DNA of 64,000 bases from Glandiceps talaboti (GCF_964340395.1 NC_135556.1:1601001-1665000), one strand, 5' to 3'; shown: positions 53,305-63,000, counted from the first letter of the stretch. The notes: generated by a model from the letters alone, not told the origin. Translations and numbers: made by a program.

Positions 53305-54200
53305 CAACTTAAGGTCAAAAACCGCAGGACAGATTGCCACAATATGTGGTGGGTATATTGCCTTGGGTGTCTAGTTGGGTAATTATTCAAATCAAAATGA
53401 TCTTACCACTGATGTGTGATTTGGGTCAAAAAATGTGAATTTTGGTCCAAAAAATTAAACTCAAAAACTACTGGGCAGATCGGTCTAAAATTTGGTGGGA
53501 ACCTTGTTAGGGATGTTCAAATTAAGAATTGTTCATGACAAAGTGATCCCAAAAGTGATATGCAAATTAGGGCTAAAAATGTATCTTTTTGGTCAAAAAT
53601 TTATAACTCCAAACTACTCAGCAAATTGGCTGAAATTTAATGGAGATGCGTGTTGGGATGTGCAGATGAATGTGTTTTCACAACATAATGATCCCACTGG
53701 CAATATGCAAATTAGGTCTAAAAATCTAAATTTTGGTCAAAAAACATCTTGAAAACTGATCAATTGGGGCTGAATCTTGATGGGTATGTTTCTGGAGGGT
53801 TATTTTGTAGTTATTGTTCAAACCATTTTGACACAACTGGCCATAGCAACCATGAAAATGCCATTAGCAACAGTGAAATGATTATGCACATCATAAAGAT
53901 AACAGGGATGGGTAGGTAAGTGAATCAAGATTTTAAAAATGTATGCAAATATGCCTAGCAACAAGACCACGCCAATAGCAGCAGCCAAATGAGGGTTTAT
54001 ATTGCAAAAATGAAAATTGGGAAAGGTAGGCAAAAATTTATGCAAATGGTGTATATGTTAAGGATTAATAGTCAAGCAAGTAAACATTCAAAAAATGTAA
54101 GCAAATATACCTAGCAACAAGAGCACACCCATAGCAACAGCCAAATACAGTTATGCTACAATACCATTGGCACCATTACGGAAGGAGGTACTTTAGGGCA

Positions 54201-54264
<64 letters not shown>

Positions 54265-57200
54265 ATCATTTTCTAAAAATCGGATGGCTCAATTGTAATG
54301 AAATTTGGAATGTATAATCTTTAGGGTAATGGCTTGAACTGATTAGGTTTTGAGCCAGATCTGTTAATGTTTAATTAGAGAAATTTGCATATTAATGAAA
54401 TCAACTAATTAAGCAATATCTTAAGACTGCATACTTCAATTTCAATATAATTTAGTGTATTCGTTAAACAACAACATACATTTGTCCTATAAAATTTGTT
54501 GATGTACCTTACAGTGTTAATGAATAATTTGCATAATTAATTATTTTTGGTAATTAGGCTATATTTTAAGAATGCATACTTCAAATTCAATATAATTTAG
54601 TATATACGTTAACCATAATAAAACACATATGTCCTATCAAGTTTGTTGATGTACATTACAACTGTTAATGAATAATTTGCATAATTAATGATTTTCGGTA
54701 AGTAGGCTATATCTTAAGAATACATACTTCAATTTCAATATACTTTAGAACATACGTTAACCATAACAAATTGTGTATGTATAAAGTTTGTTGATGTACA
54801 TTACAATTGTTAATGAATAATATGCATAATTAATGATTTTCGGTAATTAGGCTATATCTTAAGACTGCATACTTCAATTTCAATATAGTTTACTTCATAC
54901 ATTAAACATAACAAAGTTTATATGCCCTATAAAGTTTGCTGATGTACCATTACAGCGTTAATAACTAATTTGCATGATTAATGATTTTCGGTAATTAGGA
55001 TATATCATAAGAACGCATACTTGAATTTCAATATAATTTAGTACATATGTTAACCATAACAAAGTGGATATGTCCTACAAAGTTTGTTGATATAGCTTAC
55101 AGTTTTAATGAAAAATTTTGTTATGCATTAACATCACTCTAGATATAAAGTACTCAGTCAGACTCCAAATGACTTATAGCAACTTACGACCAGATTTAAA
55201 CTGAATGCCTCCCATAAGGGGAATGTTGTCTAAAGTGGTGCGACGATGCGACTATTTTTTTTACATTCTCAACAAATGTTAATCAATCTACTTATCATTG
55301 CAGTTACTGTTCTTTTTATTTAGTACTTTACAGCAAGTGTGTACATGTATGTGGGGCATATGTCATAGGCTAGTTCATGATTGGTTTTGCAGCTGTCTTC
55401 ACTGGTGGCAATTAATGTAGGGAGAGTTACTTTTGTGTTTTCCCTTTCATCTGCAGACTGAATTGGCTTACGGAAGAAAAAAATAACGCGGGAAGGGGGT
55501 ACTTAAGTGATGGGCGCTGACCAGAAAATTTTTTGTTTTTGGCCATTAAAACTCTTTCTACGGTGAGTGCTATGCTACAACGTTCTATAAAGCTTCACAT
55601 TACATGTTGTCGGTGGCCAGGAGATCACTAACAGCAATGGGCAAATAGCAATCAATGAGAAAAAATAACTTATTGCATATGTTCTATTGTATTCCAACAA
55701 TTGTCTGTAGGAATGACAATCTCAAAACTTTACCCTTACGGAAGGCATTCAGTTTAAATCTGGTTTGTCAATGAATTTATTGTCTTTTTTTTCAACTTTT
55801 TTTCAGTATAACTTTATCTATCCCAAAATGGCAATTAACATATATTGGCGGCTGTGAATGTAACAGTCTGTACGATATTGTTAGAGATTGGTTACCGTGT
55901 TTCTTCCTTTAAAAAACTTAAGATGAGCGAGGGTCAATTTGGTATGAATCATTTTGGTCTCCTCACCTGTGAATGACCGAAGGACAGTTGTCAAATGTTT
56001 CGAAGTAAATGAAACAAAGTAAAAGAGAATAACTTAGGATCAGGATAGGTTTAATGTAGACATTTTAGCAAGTACTAATGTAAGCCCGTTGAGGGGCCCT
56101 AATGAACTTTTTCCAAATTTAGAATCATGAATATGCGTCTCTTTTGGGAAGGAGGGATCGGAGGGTTGACACATTTGTACATAATGGATAAGGACTTACA
56201 TGGGGTCATTTACCAACCAAACCCAAGTTGCTGTAACGGGAACGTTTTTATATTTACAGTGTTCCTAGCATACAAAACTAGTAAATAGGCAAAGGTGTAG
56301 TTTTCAAACAATGAAGAGAGTTATAACTATTAACGACCTTTATAAGTTGTGTCGTGGTAGTTATGGGTTTATAGACAAAGAGGAAAATAATAATAATAAT
56401 AATGTTGGGTTCTTATATAGCGCTTTTCCACTCCGTGCTCAAAGCGCTTTACAATTATTACCCCTGGCTCGGATCAGAACAGCACAACGGCCCTTTAGTC
56501 TTCCTCAACTCCCCGGGGAGCATACAATCCATTGCAGCCATTTAAGCGCATAGGACTAAAGCCTTCAAATTGCAACCTACATCCTACCAGGTCCCCAGTT
56601 ATACAGCTGGGTTAACTGAGTCGTGGTTCAAATCTTGCCCAAGGACTTTAGCCACTCAGAAACAAACAGCAGGCAGCGACGGGGCTCGAACCTGCAACCT
56701 GTAGATTCCAAGCCGGTCACGCTAACCATTCACCCATCATGACTCCACTCTCTACCATGTTCTTGATATGCCAACAATACAGAATAATACACGTGGCTTG
56801 TCAATCTTTTTATGATTGAATTTGCCTTTGGTGGCAATTTACCAAAAAAGTTTTCAACTTAAAAATTATCCAAACTTCGCCATATGAAAGGATGTTCCTG
56901 TCGATATAAAATTATAAAGACTTCGGGCTTTCAAGGAGGTCGGTAATCTTTTCTTTTCCCCCATAGAGTTAACACAGTATTTATTTGGTGGCCACAGTGG
57001 ACTCTAAAATAGCTTAATTTTGAAACAATTTCGCCTCTAATTAAAATGTTTCCGCGATGACTGCTGGTTTCTTTCTTGATTTTGGTTGAAATCTTTTGAC
57101 AAAGTAAAATGAAAAGTGTAATACATGTACTATGTAAAGAGCAACGTCAAGTAGATGAACAAAGTAGGGAATACTGTTATAGTCAAATAGATGAACAAAG

Positions 57201-58867
57201 TAGGGAATACTGTTATAGTCAAATAGATGAACAAAGTAGGGAATACTGCTATAGTCAAATAGATGAACAAAGTAGGGAATACTGTTATAGTCAAATAGAT
57301 GAACAAAGTAGGGAATACTGTTATAGCCAAATAGATGAACAAAGTAGGGAATACTGTTATAGTCAAATAGATGAACAAAGTAGGGAATACTGTTATAGTC
57401 AAATAGATGAACAAAGTAGGGAATACTGTTATAGTCAAATAGATGAACAAAGTAGGGAATACTGTTATAGTCAAATAGATGAACAAAGTAGGGAATACTG
57501 TTATAGTCAAATAGATGAACAAAGTAGGGAATACTGCTATAGTCAAATAGATGAACAAAGTAGGGAATACTGTTATAGTCAAATAGATGAACAAAGTATG
57601 GAATACTGTTATAGTGAAGTAGATGAACAAAGTAGGGTATACTGTTATAGTCAAATAGATCAACAAAGTAGGAAATACTGCTATAGTCAAATAGATGAAC
57701 AAAGTAGGGAATACTGTTATAGTCAAATAGATGAACAAAGTATGGAATACTGTTATAGTGAAGTAGATGAACAAAGTAGGGTATACTGTTATAGTCAAAT
57801 AGATGAACAAAGTAGGGAATACTGTTATAGTCAAATAAATGAACAAAGTAGGGAATACTGTTATAGTCAAATAGATGAACAAAGTAGGGAATACTGTTAT
57901 AGTCAAATACATCGACAAAGTAGGGAATACTGTTATAGTCAAATAGATGAACAAAGTAGGGAATACTGTTATAGTCAAATACATCGACAAAGTAGGGAAT
58001 ACTGTTATAGTCAAATAGATGAACAAAGTAGGGAATACTGTTATAGTCAAATAGATGAACAAAGTAGGGAATACTGTTATAGTCAAATAGATGAACATAG
58101 TAGGGAATACTGTTATAGTCAAATAGATGAACAAAGTAGGGAATACTGTTATAGCCAAATAGATGACCAAAGTAGGGAATACTGTTATAGTGAATTAGAT
58201 GAACAAAGTAGGGAATACTGTTATAGCCAAATAGATGAACAAAGTAGGGAATACTGTTATAGTCAAATACATCGACAAAGTAGGGAACACTGTTATAGTC
58301 AAATAGATGAACAAAGTAGGGAATACTGTTATAGTCAAATAGATGAACAAAGTAGGGAATACTGTTATAGTCAAATACATCGACAAAGTAGGGTATACTG
58401 TTATAGTCAAATAGATGAACAAAGTAGGGAATACTGTTATAGTCAAATACATCGACAAAGTAGGGAATACTGTTATAGTCAAATAGATGAACAAAGTAGG
58501 GAATACTGTTATAGTCAAATAGATGAACAAAGTAGGGAATACTGTTATAGTCAATTAGATGAACAAAGTAGAGAATACTGTTATAGTCAAATACATCGGC
58601 AAAGTAGGGAATACTGTTGTAGTCAAATAGACGAACAAAGTAGGGAATACTTTTATAGTAAAGTAACTCAAAACTGTAGCGTGACTTGCCATCCTCATAG
58701 AAAGAATCTCGTCCTCGTTCAACTCTTTTCTTTTTGTTGAGTGATGTGCTGTTATTCATCAATTCCTGCCATACTTCGTGTGGATTACGTCCAGGGAAAA
58801 ACACTGTCAGGAAGTCCGCCACCGAGGACACAGACTGCATGCGAATGGCAAGTTCTTCATTGTAAAT
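42922..58867 (-). CDS. VEGF-C/D-like growth factor gene, four exons in window
   Basis: The exons on the minus strand are 58867-58690, 53145-52940, 50547-50267 and 43000-42922. All junction phases agree (1, 0, 2), giving 247 codons after an unseen first exon that should hold the signal peptide. Exon 1 here has SVSSVADFLTVFFPG, like the N-terminal propeptide of VEGF-C/D, plus basic sites (KKKR, RVER) for processing. Exons 2 and 3 hold the cystine-knot domain with the expected Cys order (RCQPR, FPEC, KRC, GCC, QEC, CSC). Exon 3 adds two perfect C-x10-C-x-C-x-C motifs, the silk-like C-terminal repeats specific to VEGF-C/D. Exon 4 adds a final Cys-rich tail. The product should be a secreted dimeric ligand of VEGFR-type receptors. 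It converges on Pirin. Family assignment rests on visible motifs. Confidence 0.88.
43001..43337. other. 3' part of the last VEGF intron
   Basis: Single-copy-looking intron sequence between the terminal exon and the 57-bp array. It contains an (AAAC)n microsatellite at about 43069-43093 and no other recognisable element. Confidence 0.6.
43338..50264 (-). repeat. 57-bp minisatellite carrying the 5' splice site motif, about 121 units
   Basis: On the minus strand each unit contains AGAATACAG|GTGAGCTT, then AATAGATGTTACCAACATAG and TTATGATTTACATGTAG. The real exon end and intron start at 50276-50255 read AGAATGCAG|GTGAGCTT and continue TATTAGATGTTACC. The repeat therefore starts inside the last nine exon bases and the array abuts the true donor with no gap. 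Roughly half of the units keep CAGGTGAG and the rest have CATGTGAG (C to A on the plus strand in CTCACCTG). Two units near 43962 and 44138 have a 6-bp TCAAAC insertion. Longer sub-blocks (for example around 46500-47800) are themselves duplicated. The unit has stops in the exon frame, so it cannot extend the protein. Confidence 0.95.
50263..50270 (-). other. True 5' splice site at the edge of the 57-bp array
   Basis: GCAG|GTGA, with GTGAGC at 50266-50261 matching the animal donor consensus. It is the only copy preceded by coding sequence with a conserved Cys-rich frame. Its neighbours in the array share the same bases from -9 to beyond +15 with few changes. Confidence 0.85.
50267..50547 (-). 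CDS. VEGF-C/D-like, end of cystine knot plus two BR3P-type motifs
   Basis: The acceptor TTTATGTATGTATTTCAG ends at 50548 and the donor is TGCAG|GTGAGC at 50266. Phase 0 reads FVKGQEVMNISLTFDTKCSC, completing the knot with its final C-x-C pair. Then CAPRKVWNRRSCTCSC and CPSPFVLDMDTCECVC are two exact C-x10-C-x-C-x-C repeats. The exon ends KTKEC plus AG, so two bases of an Arg codon are shared with the last exon. If the donor were not used, translation would stop at TGA 50263-50265, directly after that Arg. The frame upstream of the acceptor also happens to be open through a 30-bp minisatellite, which I regard as intron. Confidence 0.92.
50632..51152. repeat. 30-bp minisatellite, copy near the acceptor
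   Basis: About 17 units of ACATTCCCTACTACATGTAC plus ATGTAGGCAT with variants GTAGGTGTAG and single-motif deletions. It begins about 80 bp upstream of the acceptor at 50548 in the second VEGF intron. On the minus strand the 30-bp period keeps a Cys-rich frame (TCSRECMPTC)n open in register with the exon, but a good acceptor lies between them. Confidence 0.93.
51345..51960. repeat. Three diverged units of about 235 bp
   Basis: Units starting TTTAATAGCATCTTGGCAGT (51350), TTTGATAGCATCTTGACAGT (51580) and TTTAAATGGCATCATTA (51817) share GGGGGTCTCCCxCTAGAA, CTATTCAGACCCTTTCA and CAAGCTTTACAAGACA. It is an old tandem repeat within the VEGF intron. The flanks 51160-51344 and 51961-52470 show a G11 run at about 51180 and nothing else recognisable. 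Confidence 0.75.
52480..52795. repeat. 30-bp minisatellite, copy near the donor, with poly-C tracts
   Basis: Two long C runs (about 52485 and 52520), each followed by ATTTTCAAAA or AATTTCAAAA, lead into about eight units of the same 30-bp family as at 50632-51152. This copy lies at the other end of the same intron, about 145 bp from the donor at 52939. Frames here are incidental. Confidence 0.9.
52940..53145 (-). CDS. VEGF-C/D-like, first cystine-knot exon
   Basis: The acceptor TTCTCATATTCACCAG ends at 53146 and the donor is CTG|GTAAGT at 52939. The 206-nt exon starts with two bases that complete an Ala codon. It then reads MDLIDKEFSAARCQPRDTII, DVYEELGLSRGLVRIFPECV, LIKRCENNGCCGESQEC and a short GNDTSQGKPML. 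C-x-PR-(x)n-VYxE, (I)FPxCV, KRC and GCC with a following C are the signature positions of the PDGF/VEGF domain. It ends in phase 0 just before the last strand, an intron position also seen in vertebrate VEGF genes as I remember them. Confidence 0.92.
53217..53300. repeat. Compound (GT)n-(G)n-(CG)n-(TG)n microsatellite
   Basis: GTGTGTGTGTGTG, a G9 run, TACGCGCGCGCGCGCG and then a long TG run. It sits about 70 bp upstream of the VEGF knot-exon acceptor on the minus strand, so it forms part of the intron close to that splice site. Confidence 0.97.
53390..54175. repeat. Second copy of the dispersed CAAATTAGG/TAGCAAC repeat
   Basis: The module order is the same as at 37770-38700: GTGATATGCAAATTAGGGCT with GGTCAAAAATTTATAAC, then CATTTTGACACAACTGGCC, and TGCCTAGCAACAAGACCACG with GCAGCCAAATGA. 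The copies are strongly diverged. It lies in the first VEGF intron of the window. Confidence 0.75.
54205..54265. repeat. (TG)n microsatellite
   Basis: About 28 uninterrupted TG dinucleotides joining the dispersed repeat to the 146-bp repeat region. Confidence 0.97.
54300..55115. repeat. About 146-bp tandem repeat, five diverged units
   Basis: Units share CTATATCTTAAGACTGCATA, TTCAATTTCAATATAATTTA, TTAACCATAACAAA, AAGTTTGTTGATGTAC and TTAATGAATAATTTGCATAA with TTAATGATTTTCGG. Starts at about 54411, 54557, 54702, 54850 and 54995 give spacings of 145-148 bp. It is AT-rich, non-coding and intronic to the VEGF-like gene. Confidence 0.85.
55189..55764. mobile_element. Putative non-autonomous element with 33-bp inverted ends
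   Basis: ACCAGATTTAAACTGAATGC plus CTCCCATAAGGG at 55189 is mirrored by the complementary CCCTTACGGAAGGCATTCAG plus TTTAAATCTGGT ending at 55764, with two mismatches. The 576-bp interior has no open frame of interest. The layout fits a MITE or solo DNA-transposon remnant in the VEGF intron. A target duplication is not obvious. Confidence 0.6.
55765..56385. other. Intron sequence without recognised features
   Basis: Unique-looking intronic DNA between the inverted-repeat element and the SINE. No exon, RNA gene or repeat is recognised on either strand. Confidence 0.5.
56386..56745 (-). mobile_element. tRNA-derived SINE, minus strand
   Basis: Read on the minus strand, the element starts at about 56745 with a tRNA-like head. 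Its A box is TGGTTAGCGTG (56728-56718) and its B box is GGTTCGAGCCC (56692-56682), 25 bp apart. A body of about 200 bp follows, then a conserved-looking 3' part (AAAGCGCTTTGAGCACGG, AAAAGCGCTATATAAGAACC) and an (ATT)n tail at 56403-56386. Head, body and simple-repeat tail are the standard SINE plan. The GCGCTATATAAG tail recurs in SINEs of many invertebrates as I remember. It has no coding capacity, and the plus-strand frame at 56311-56553 is incidental. Confidence 0.85.
56746..57147. other. Intron sequence without recognised features
   Basis: About 400 bp of AT-rich intron between the SINE and the 36-bp array. Nothing else is recognised. Confidence 0.5.
57148..58664. repeat. 36-bp minisatellite next to the VEGF propeptide exon, about 42 units
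   Basis: The unit is CAAAGTAGGGAATACTGTTA plus TAGTCAAATAGATGAA. Variant blocks ATACATCGACAAAG and GAAGTAGATGAACAAAGTATGG recur in order. A degenerate first unit (minus strand TTACTTTACTATAAAAGTAT) starts about 20 bp past the GC donor at 58689. The unit has no stop in several frames on both strands, so 543- to 599-codon frames cross it. On the minus strand one of these, (FDYNSIPYFVHL)n, is continuous with the real exon. I call it intronic because of the strong donor and the phase match with the next exon. Confidence 0.95.
58690..58867 (-). CDS. VEGF-C/D-like, N-terminal propeptide exon
   Basis: The acceptor TTTCTTAATAG ends at 58868, and phase 0 starts IYNEELAIRMQSVSSVADFL. It continues through TVFFPGRNPHEVWQELMNNS (N-glycosylation sequons NNS and NST) and KKKRVERGRDSFYED, leaving one base. 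The SVSSVxxxxTV segment is the part that recalls VEGF-C/D. The best donor is GATG|GCAAGT at 58689-58684, a GC-AG type with an otherwise perfect consensus and the phase that exon 53145 requires. A GT alternative, CTACA|GTTTTG, also gives phase 1 but is weak. If neither is used, the frame stays open through the adjacent 36-bp array to 57041. No signal peptide exon was found in 58868-60060. Confidence 0.8.
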
Positions 58868-60078
58868 CTATTAAGAAATACACGTATGCATATGAGAATT
58901 GAAGATACATTTCCACATCAAACATCATTAGAAAGCTCACCATTGATAATGTGGCAGTATAGAGTCTTAAATGGTGTCTATGACCCAAACTTATGGGGCA
59001 AAATGAGCCACAAATATGGTCGTATTTTGCCATGAAGGTTAAGGTCGAGTAATTAAGGGGCGTACATATGTACAGTATAGTATTTGACACTTGTGCCAGG
59101 TTTGGATGGAATTGGGTGGCTAAGATATGGCTGTCATCAACGGACGCATGCACTCACGAACGGACGGACGGACGGACGGACAGGGGGACATGGGTCAGTG
59201 CTATAGCTCCTATTTGGGCGTTACCCGACTGGGGGCTAATAATGAGTAAACAAAATAAGTTGATGTATGGAAAGTCAGAGCTTTTGACATCACAACATGC
59301 AATCCCTAGATATACAATAAATGATTACAAGCAAAGTTGTTCTTTCTGTCAATACTCGGTGATTTAGAATTTTACGTACATGAAGATGTCTTTGAATTCG
59401 TCATCATTATCAAGAGACTGCTCATATGACTTGACAGTAAAATGTTTTATATCTAATCACTTTGTAATGACTTTTTCTATCTGCTGGTTACTGTGGTCAC
59501 AATGCCAATGATGTAAACTGAAAATGTCAGGTCGGAAAACGCGTTAATTCCGTTAGAGGGTTGTCAGTGACTTTATAGGGGGGGGGGTTACCTGCTTATT
59601 ACACAGTACCCCGTGTATTCTATCATACACCTTCATTAAAGTCTATGGACCCACAGGGGCACGTGTTATTGCTTAGATTGCCGTTTTATTAGGAAAATGT
59701 CGTACGAATCCTGCTGCTACAAATGTATCAATCTCTATACAAGTAGAAATATTAAAGAAGGACATCGGGGACATCTTCTTTTGTTAACCTTTCAAAATTA
59801 TATGAACAAAACATGCACATTTGCTCAACAAAAACATACCTGTATGAAGAATAGGTGCCAAATAAAGCTATATACTATCACTGGGAGCAAAACATGCTTT
59901 TGTAACGAGAAAAATAGACCTTTTACAACTAGAGAGTGTTGTATAAAGTCCTCTGTATGTCAAAGGCAAGTCAAGTGATGTAACTGTCAAATGTTCACTG
60001 CTGATTGGCTGAGAAAGAGGCATTGGCTAATGACATCAGACGACCGCTGCATTTCAAAATCAGAAGCATGTCCATTAT
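58868..60078. other. Upstream intron or flank of the VEGF-like gene
   Basis: This should hold intron upstream of the propeptide exon. It contains an (ACGG)n run at about 59156-59182, a G10 run at about 59579, and a segment around 58930-59150 that resembles a dispersed repeat (TTGGATGGAATTGGGTGGCT). The plus-strand frame 59697-59978 has many Cys codons but no start, splice or domain support. No signal-peptide exon was found on the minus strand. Confidence 0.5.
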
Positions 60079-63000
60079 ACACTTAGCTAGGTAGGACTTA
60101 TACACTCAGCTAGGTAGGAATTATACACTCAGCTATATACACTCAGCTAGGTAGGACTTATACACTCAGCTACGTACACTCAGGTAGGTAGGAATTATAC
60201 ACTCAGCTAGGTAGGACTTATACACTCAGCTACGTACACTCAGCTAGGTAGGAATTGTACACTCAGGTAGGTAGGAGTTATACACTCAGCTAGGTAGGAA
60301 TTATACACTCAGCTACGTACACTCAGGTAGGTAGGAATTATACACTCAGCTAGGTAGGAATTGTACACTCAGGTAGGTAGGAATTATACACTCAGGTAGG
60401 TAGGACTTATACACTCAGCTACGTAGGACTTATACACTCAGCTAGGTAGGACTTATACACTCAGCTACGTATACTCAGCTAGGTAGGAATTATATACTAA
60501 GCTAGGTAGGAATTATACACCCAGCTAGGTAGGACTTATACACTCAGCTACGTATACTCAGCTCGGTAGGAATTGTACACTCAGCTAGGTAGGAATTATA
60601 TACTCAGCTAGGTAGGAATTGTACACTCAGCTAGGTAGGAATTATATACTAAGCTAGGTAGGAATTATATACTCAGCTAGGTAGGAATTGTACACTCAGC
60701 TAGGTAGGAATTGTACACTCAGCTAGGTAGGAATTGTACACTCAGGTATGTAGTAATTGTACACTCAGGTAGGTAGGAATTGTACACTCAGCTAGGTAGG
60801 ACTTATACACTCAGCTACGTATACTCAGCTAGGTAGGAATTATACACTCAGGTATGTAGGAATTGTACACTCAGGTAGGTAGGAATTGTACACTCAGGTA
60901 GGTAGGACTTATACACTCAGGTAGGTAGGACTTATACACTCAGGTAGGTAGGAATTGTACACTCAGGTAGGTAGGAATTGTACACTCAGGTAGGTAGGAA
61001 TTGTACACTCAGGTAGGTAGGACTTATATACTCAGCTAGGTAGGACTTCTACACTCAGGTAGGTAGGAATTGTACACTCAGCTAGGTAGGACTTATACAC
61101 TCAGCTAGGTAGTACTTATACACTCAGCTAGGTAGGAATTGTACACTCAGCTAGGTAGGACTTATACACTCAGCTAGGTAGGACTTATACACTCAGCTAC
61201 GTATACTCAGCTAGGTAGGAATTGTACACTCAGCTAGGTAGGAATTATATACTCAGCTAGGTAGGAATTGTACACTCAGCTAGGTAGGAATTATACACTC
61301 AGCTAGGTAGGACTTATACACTCAGCTACGTACACTCAGCTAGGTAGGAATTGTACACTCAGCTAGGTAGGAATTATATACTCAGCTAGGTAGGACTTAT
61401 ACACTCAGCTACGTATACTCAGCTAGGTAGGAATTGTACACTCAGCTAGGTAGGACTTATACACTCAGCTACGTATACTCAGCTAGGTAGGAATTGTACA
61501 CTCAGCTAGGTAGGACTTATACACTCAGCTACGTATACTCAGCTAGGTAGGAATTATATACTCAGCTAGGTAGGACTTATACACTCAGCTACGTATACTC
61601 AGCTAGGTAGGAATTGTACACTCAGCTAGGTAGGACTTATACACTCAGCTACGTATACTCAGCTAGGTAGGAATTGTACACTCAGCTAGGTAGGAATTAT
61701 ATACTCAGCTAGGTAGGACTTATACACTCAGCTACGTACACTCAGCTAGGTAGGAATTGTACACTCAGCTAGGTAGGACTTATACACTCAGCTAGGTAGG
61801 ACTTATACACTCAGCTACGTATACTCAGCTAGGTAGGAATTGTACACTCAGCTAGGTAGGAATTATATACTCAGCTAGGTAGGAATTGTACACTCAGCTA
61901 GGTAGGAATTATATACTAAGCTAGGTAGGAATTATATACTCAGCTAGGTAGGAATTGTACACTCAGCTAGGTAGGAATTGTACACTCAGCTAGGTAGGAA
62001 TTGTACACTCAGGTATGTAGTAATTGTACACTCAGGTAGGTAGGAATTGTACACTCAGCTAGGTAGGACTTATACACTCAGCTACGTATACTCAGCTAGG
62101 TAGGAATTATACACTCAGGTATGTAGGAATTGTACACTCAGGTAGGTAGGAATTGTACACTCAGGTAGGTAGGACTTATACACTCAGGTAGGTAGGACTT
62201 ATACACTCAGGTAGGTAGGAATTGTACACTCAGGTAGGTAGGAATTGTACACTCAGGTAGGTAGGAATTGTACACTCAGGTAGGTAGGACTTATATACTC
62301 AGCTAGGTAGGACTTCTACACTCAGGTAGGTAGGAATTGTACACTCAGCTAGGTAGGACTTATACACTCAGCTAGGTAGTACTTATACACTCAGCTAGGT
62401 AGGAATTGTACACTCAGCTAGGTAGGACTTATACACTCAGCTAGGTAGGACTTATACACTCAGCTACGTATACTCAGCTAGGTAGGAATTGTACACTCAG
62501 CTAGGTAGGAATTATATACTCAGCTAGGTAGGAATTGTACACTCAGCTAGGTAGGAATTATACACTCAGCTAGGTAGGACTTATACACTCAGCTACGTAC
62601 ACTCAGCTAGGTAGGAATTGTACACTCAGCTAGGTAGGAATTATATACTCAGCTAGGTAGGACTTATACACTCAGCTACGTATACTCAGCTAGGTAGGAA
62701 TTGTACACTCAGCTAGGTAGGACTTATACACTCAGCTACGTATACTCAGCTAGGTAGGAATTGTACACTCAGCTAGGTAGGACTTATACACTCAGCTACG
62801 TATACTCAGCTAGGTAGGAATTATATACTCAGCTAGGTAGGACTTATACACTCAGCTACGTATACTCAGCTAGGTAGGAATTGTACACTCAGCTAGGTAG
62901 GACTTATACACTCAGCTACGTATACTCAGCTAGGTAGGAATTGTACACTCAGCTAGGTAGGAATTATATACTCAGCTAGGTAGGACTTATACACTCAGCT

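Noticed and set aside
56680-56745. Functional tRNA gene
   Set aside because: A and B boxes are present, but no complete cloverleaf with a paired acceptor stem is evident and the sequence continues into a SINE body and tail.
57109-58740. 543-codon plus-strand repeat protein DEQSREYCYSQI
   Set aside because: The 36-bp unit is stop-free in several frames on both strands and the real exon is on the other strand.
59697-59978. 93-codon plus-strand frame with about a dozen Cys codons
   Set aside because: No recognisable domain, signal peptide or splice context, and it lies in what should be upstream intron or flank of the minus-strand VEGF gene.
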